From assembly GCA_004210805.1 (NCBI GenBank), contig SDXZ01000041.1, forward strand, positions 1 to 32,089: a stretch of DNA of 32,089 nucleotides. Direction: 5' to 3'. Position numbers and translations under genes: made by a program. A model generated the notes under the pieces. That model was not told the origin of the DNA. It made no database searches and was given only the letters and a program-made list of their open reading frames with translations. This DNA is from Acidovorax sp. (lineage in GTDB: Bacteria > Pseudomonadota > Gammaproteobacteria > Burkholderiales > Burkholderiaceae_C). This document shows positions 31,151-32,089 of this stretch, piece by piece. The number at the start of each line of letters is the position of its first letter. Positions within the stretch are counted from its first letter, which is position 1.

Positions 31151-31766
31151 TGTGGGTCTGCAGGCTCAATCGCCACGCGGGGTTGGCCAAACAGGCGTCG
31201 ATGCAGGCGGCGGTGTTCTGGCGCTGCAGCAGGCCATCCATGGGTTGCAAAAAGCGGTGGCTGAACTGAGTGTCACGCTCCAGCGCCTGTAGGTCGAACC
31301 CGGGCTGGGGCCACACAAGCTTGAGCTCCTGCCCGCTGCGCTGCACGAACGGCGCGCCGGCCTTGGGGCTGATGCACAGCCAGTCGATGCCCTCGGGCGC
31401 CTGCACGGTGCCGTTGCTTTCCACGGCAATGCGGAACTGCTGCGCGTGCAGCGCGCCGATGAGCGCGGCATCCACCTGCAGCAGGGGCTCGCCGCCGGTC
31501 AGCACCACCAGGCGGTGGCCCGCACCGGCAGGCCACTGCGCGGCGACGGTGTCGGCCAGCCGCGTGGCGGTGTCAAACTTGCCGCCCAGCGTGCCGTCGG
31601 TGCCCACGAAGTCGGTGTCGCAGAACTGGCAGACGGCCTGCGCGCGGTCCTGCTCGCGGCCGGTCCAGAGGTTGCAGCCGGCAAAGCGGCAGAACACGGC
31701 GGGCGTGCCCGCCTGGCCGCCTTCGCCCTGCAGGGTGTAGAAGATTTCCTTGACGCTGTAGGTCAT
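31131..31766 (-). CDS. queE: 7-carboxy-7-deazaguanine synthase
   Basis: Radical SAM enzyme that contracts carboxytetrahydropterin to the deazaguanine ring of queuosine. It has 211 residues. The cluster motif is of the CX14CX2C type (C31, C46, C49), the form I recall for the structurally studied Burkholderia enzyme, rather than the classical CX3CX2[21 protein letters not shown] and [13 protein letters not shown] are signature blocks, and WLCISPKAG follows. It overlaps the nadB stop by four bases (ATGA) and precedes queD, so NAD and queuosine genes share a transcript. The hairpin at its 3' end may reduce expression of downstream genes. Confidence 0.95.
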   Translation of the reverse strand: MTYSVKEIFYTLQGEGGQAGTPAVFCRFAGCNLWTGREQDRAQAVCQFCDTDFVGTDGTLGGKFDTATRLADTVAAQWPAGAGHRLVVLTGGEPLLQVDAALIGALHAQQFRIAVESNGTVQAPEGIDWLCISPKAGAPFVQRSGQELKLVWPQPGFDLQALERDTQFSHRFLQPMDGLLQRQNTAACIDACLANPAWRLSLQTHKLTGIR

Positions 31767-32089
31767 GGCCGCAGGCTTGGTTTCTCTGCGGTGCGCCGGG
31801 CTACCGGCGGTACGAGGATGGTGGGCGCGGCAGGCGCGGCCAGCTCGGGGTAGTCGCGGCTGAAGTGCAGGCCCCGGCTTTCACGGCGCATCTGCGCGCT
31901 CTGCACGATGAGGTCGGCCACCTGCACCAGGTTGCGCAGCTCCAGCAGGTCGCGCGTGACGTGGAAGTGGGCGTAGAACTCGTTGATCTCGCCCTGCAGC
32001 GTGGCGATGCGGTGCGCGGCGCGCTCCAGGCGCTTGTTGGTGCGCACGATGCCCACGTAGTCCCACATGAAGCGGCGCAGCTCGTCCCA
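31763..32089 (-). CDS. nadB: L-aspartate oxidase, C-terminal part (cut by window end)
   Basis: Only the last 108 residues are in the window; the 5' part lies beyond the right edge. The segment [56 protein letters not shown] and [10 protein letters not shown] is the characteristic helical C-terminal domain of NadB, next to which the FAD domain would lie. The enzyme oxidises aspartate to iminoaspartate, the substrate of NadA (22038-23069). It probably heads the run into queE and queD. An in-frame Met at 32068 is internal, because the family sequence continues upstream of it ([10 protein letters not shown]). Confidence 0.95.
   Translation of the reverse strand, partial: WDELRRFMWDYVGIVRTNKRLERAAHRIATLQGEINEFYAHFHVTRDLLELRNLVQVADLIVQSAQMRRESRGLHFSRDYPELAAPAAPTILVPPVARRTAEKPSLRP

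Noticed and set aside
1..32089. tRNA, rRNA, transposase or integrase genes
   Set aside because: I looked for cloverleaf-like sequences, transposase-like proteins and attachment-site duplications and found none I could support.

Overview
The window is a GC-rich chromosomal segment that looks like a member of the Burkholderiales, most likely Comamonadaceae (Acidovorax-like). I infer this from gene order (yibN-like/grxC/secB/gpsA beside gpmA/ctpA/moeB), from an exported protein with a C-terminal tail of the IPTL-CTERM kind, and from the protein types. Almost everything is housekeeping metabolism, densely packed. There is no phage, plasmid, insertion sequence, CRISPR array, rRNA or tRNA that I can support.

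Layout, left to right. 0-2.4 kb: a secreted leucine-rich-repeat protein, divergent from a LuxR-type regulator. 2.5-5.5 kb: coaD, then a lysR/lysA divergent pair of the E. coli type with a strong palindrome between the two genes. 5.6-6.6 kb: a 24-residue membrane peptide with its own terminator, then a FeeM-like acyltransferase. 6.8-12.6 kb: gpsA, secB, grxC and a membrane rhodanese on the minus strand, divergent from gpmA, ctpA and moeB. 12.7-15.4 kb: a signalling block made of a stand-alone receiver, a NarL-type regulator and a CHASE3 histidine kinase. 15.8-16.9 kb: three small envelope or stress genes (DUF1328, DUF883, BON lipoprotein). 17-19 kb: a zinc metallopeptidase-like protein and an alpha/beta hydrolase. 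19-25 kb: panC and panB (minus), then nadC, nadA and a pabB-pabC fusion (plus). 25.3-26.9 kb: a tautomerase-like protein and a periplasmic alpha-carbonic anhydrase. 26.9-32 kb: a minus-strand run nadB(partial)-queE-queD-panD-bioA-bioD-bioF.

The metabolic theme is cofactor supply. panB, panC, panD and coaD serve CoA; nadB, nadA and nadC give the complete de novo route to nicotinate mononucleotide; bioA, bioD and bioF serve biotin; pabBC serves folate; moeB serves molybdopterin or a related sulfur carrier; queD and queE serve queuosine.

The least ordinary content is not a gene family. (1) Five copies of a 56-bp element align without gaps; three fill gaps between convergent genes, one contains the gpsA start codon and one lies inside the gpsA coding sequence. 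(2) Three long foldback elements of 113-163 bp have unrelated perfect terminal arms but a related core. (3) The nadC/nadA junction looks rearranged: nadC runs 47 codons past its usual end into nadA, and nadA has no ATG. (4) A terminator-shaped hairpin lies about 35 bases in front of secB. (5) The QueD-like protein has serine where the family nucleophile cysteine is expected. I could not run any database search, so statements about novelty are provisional.
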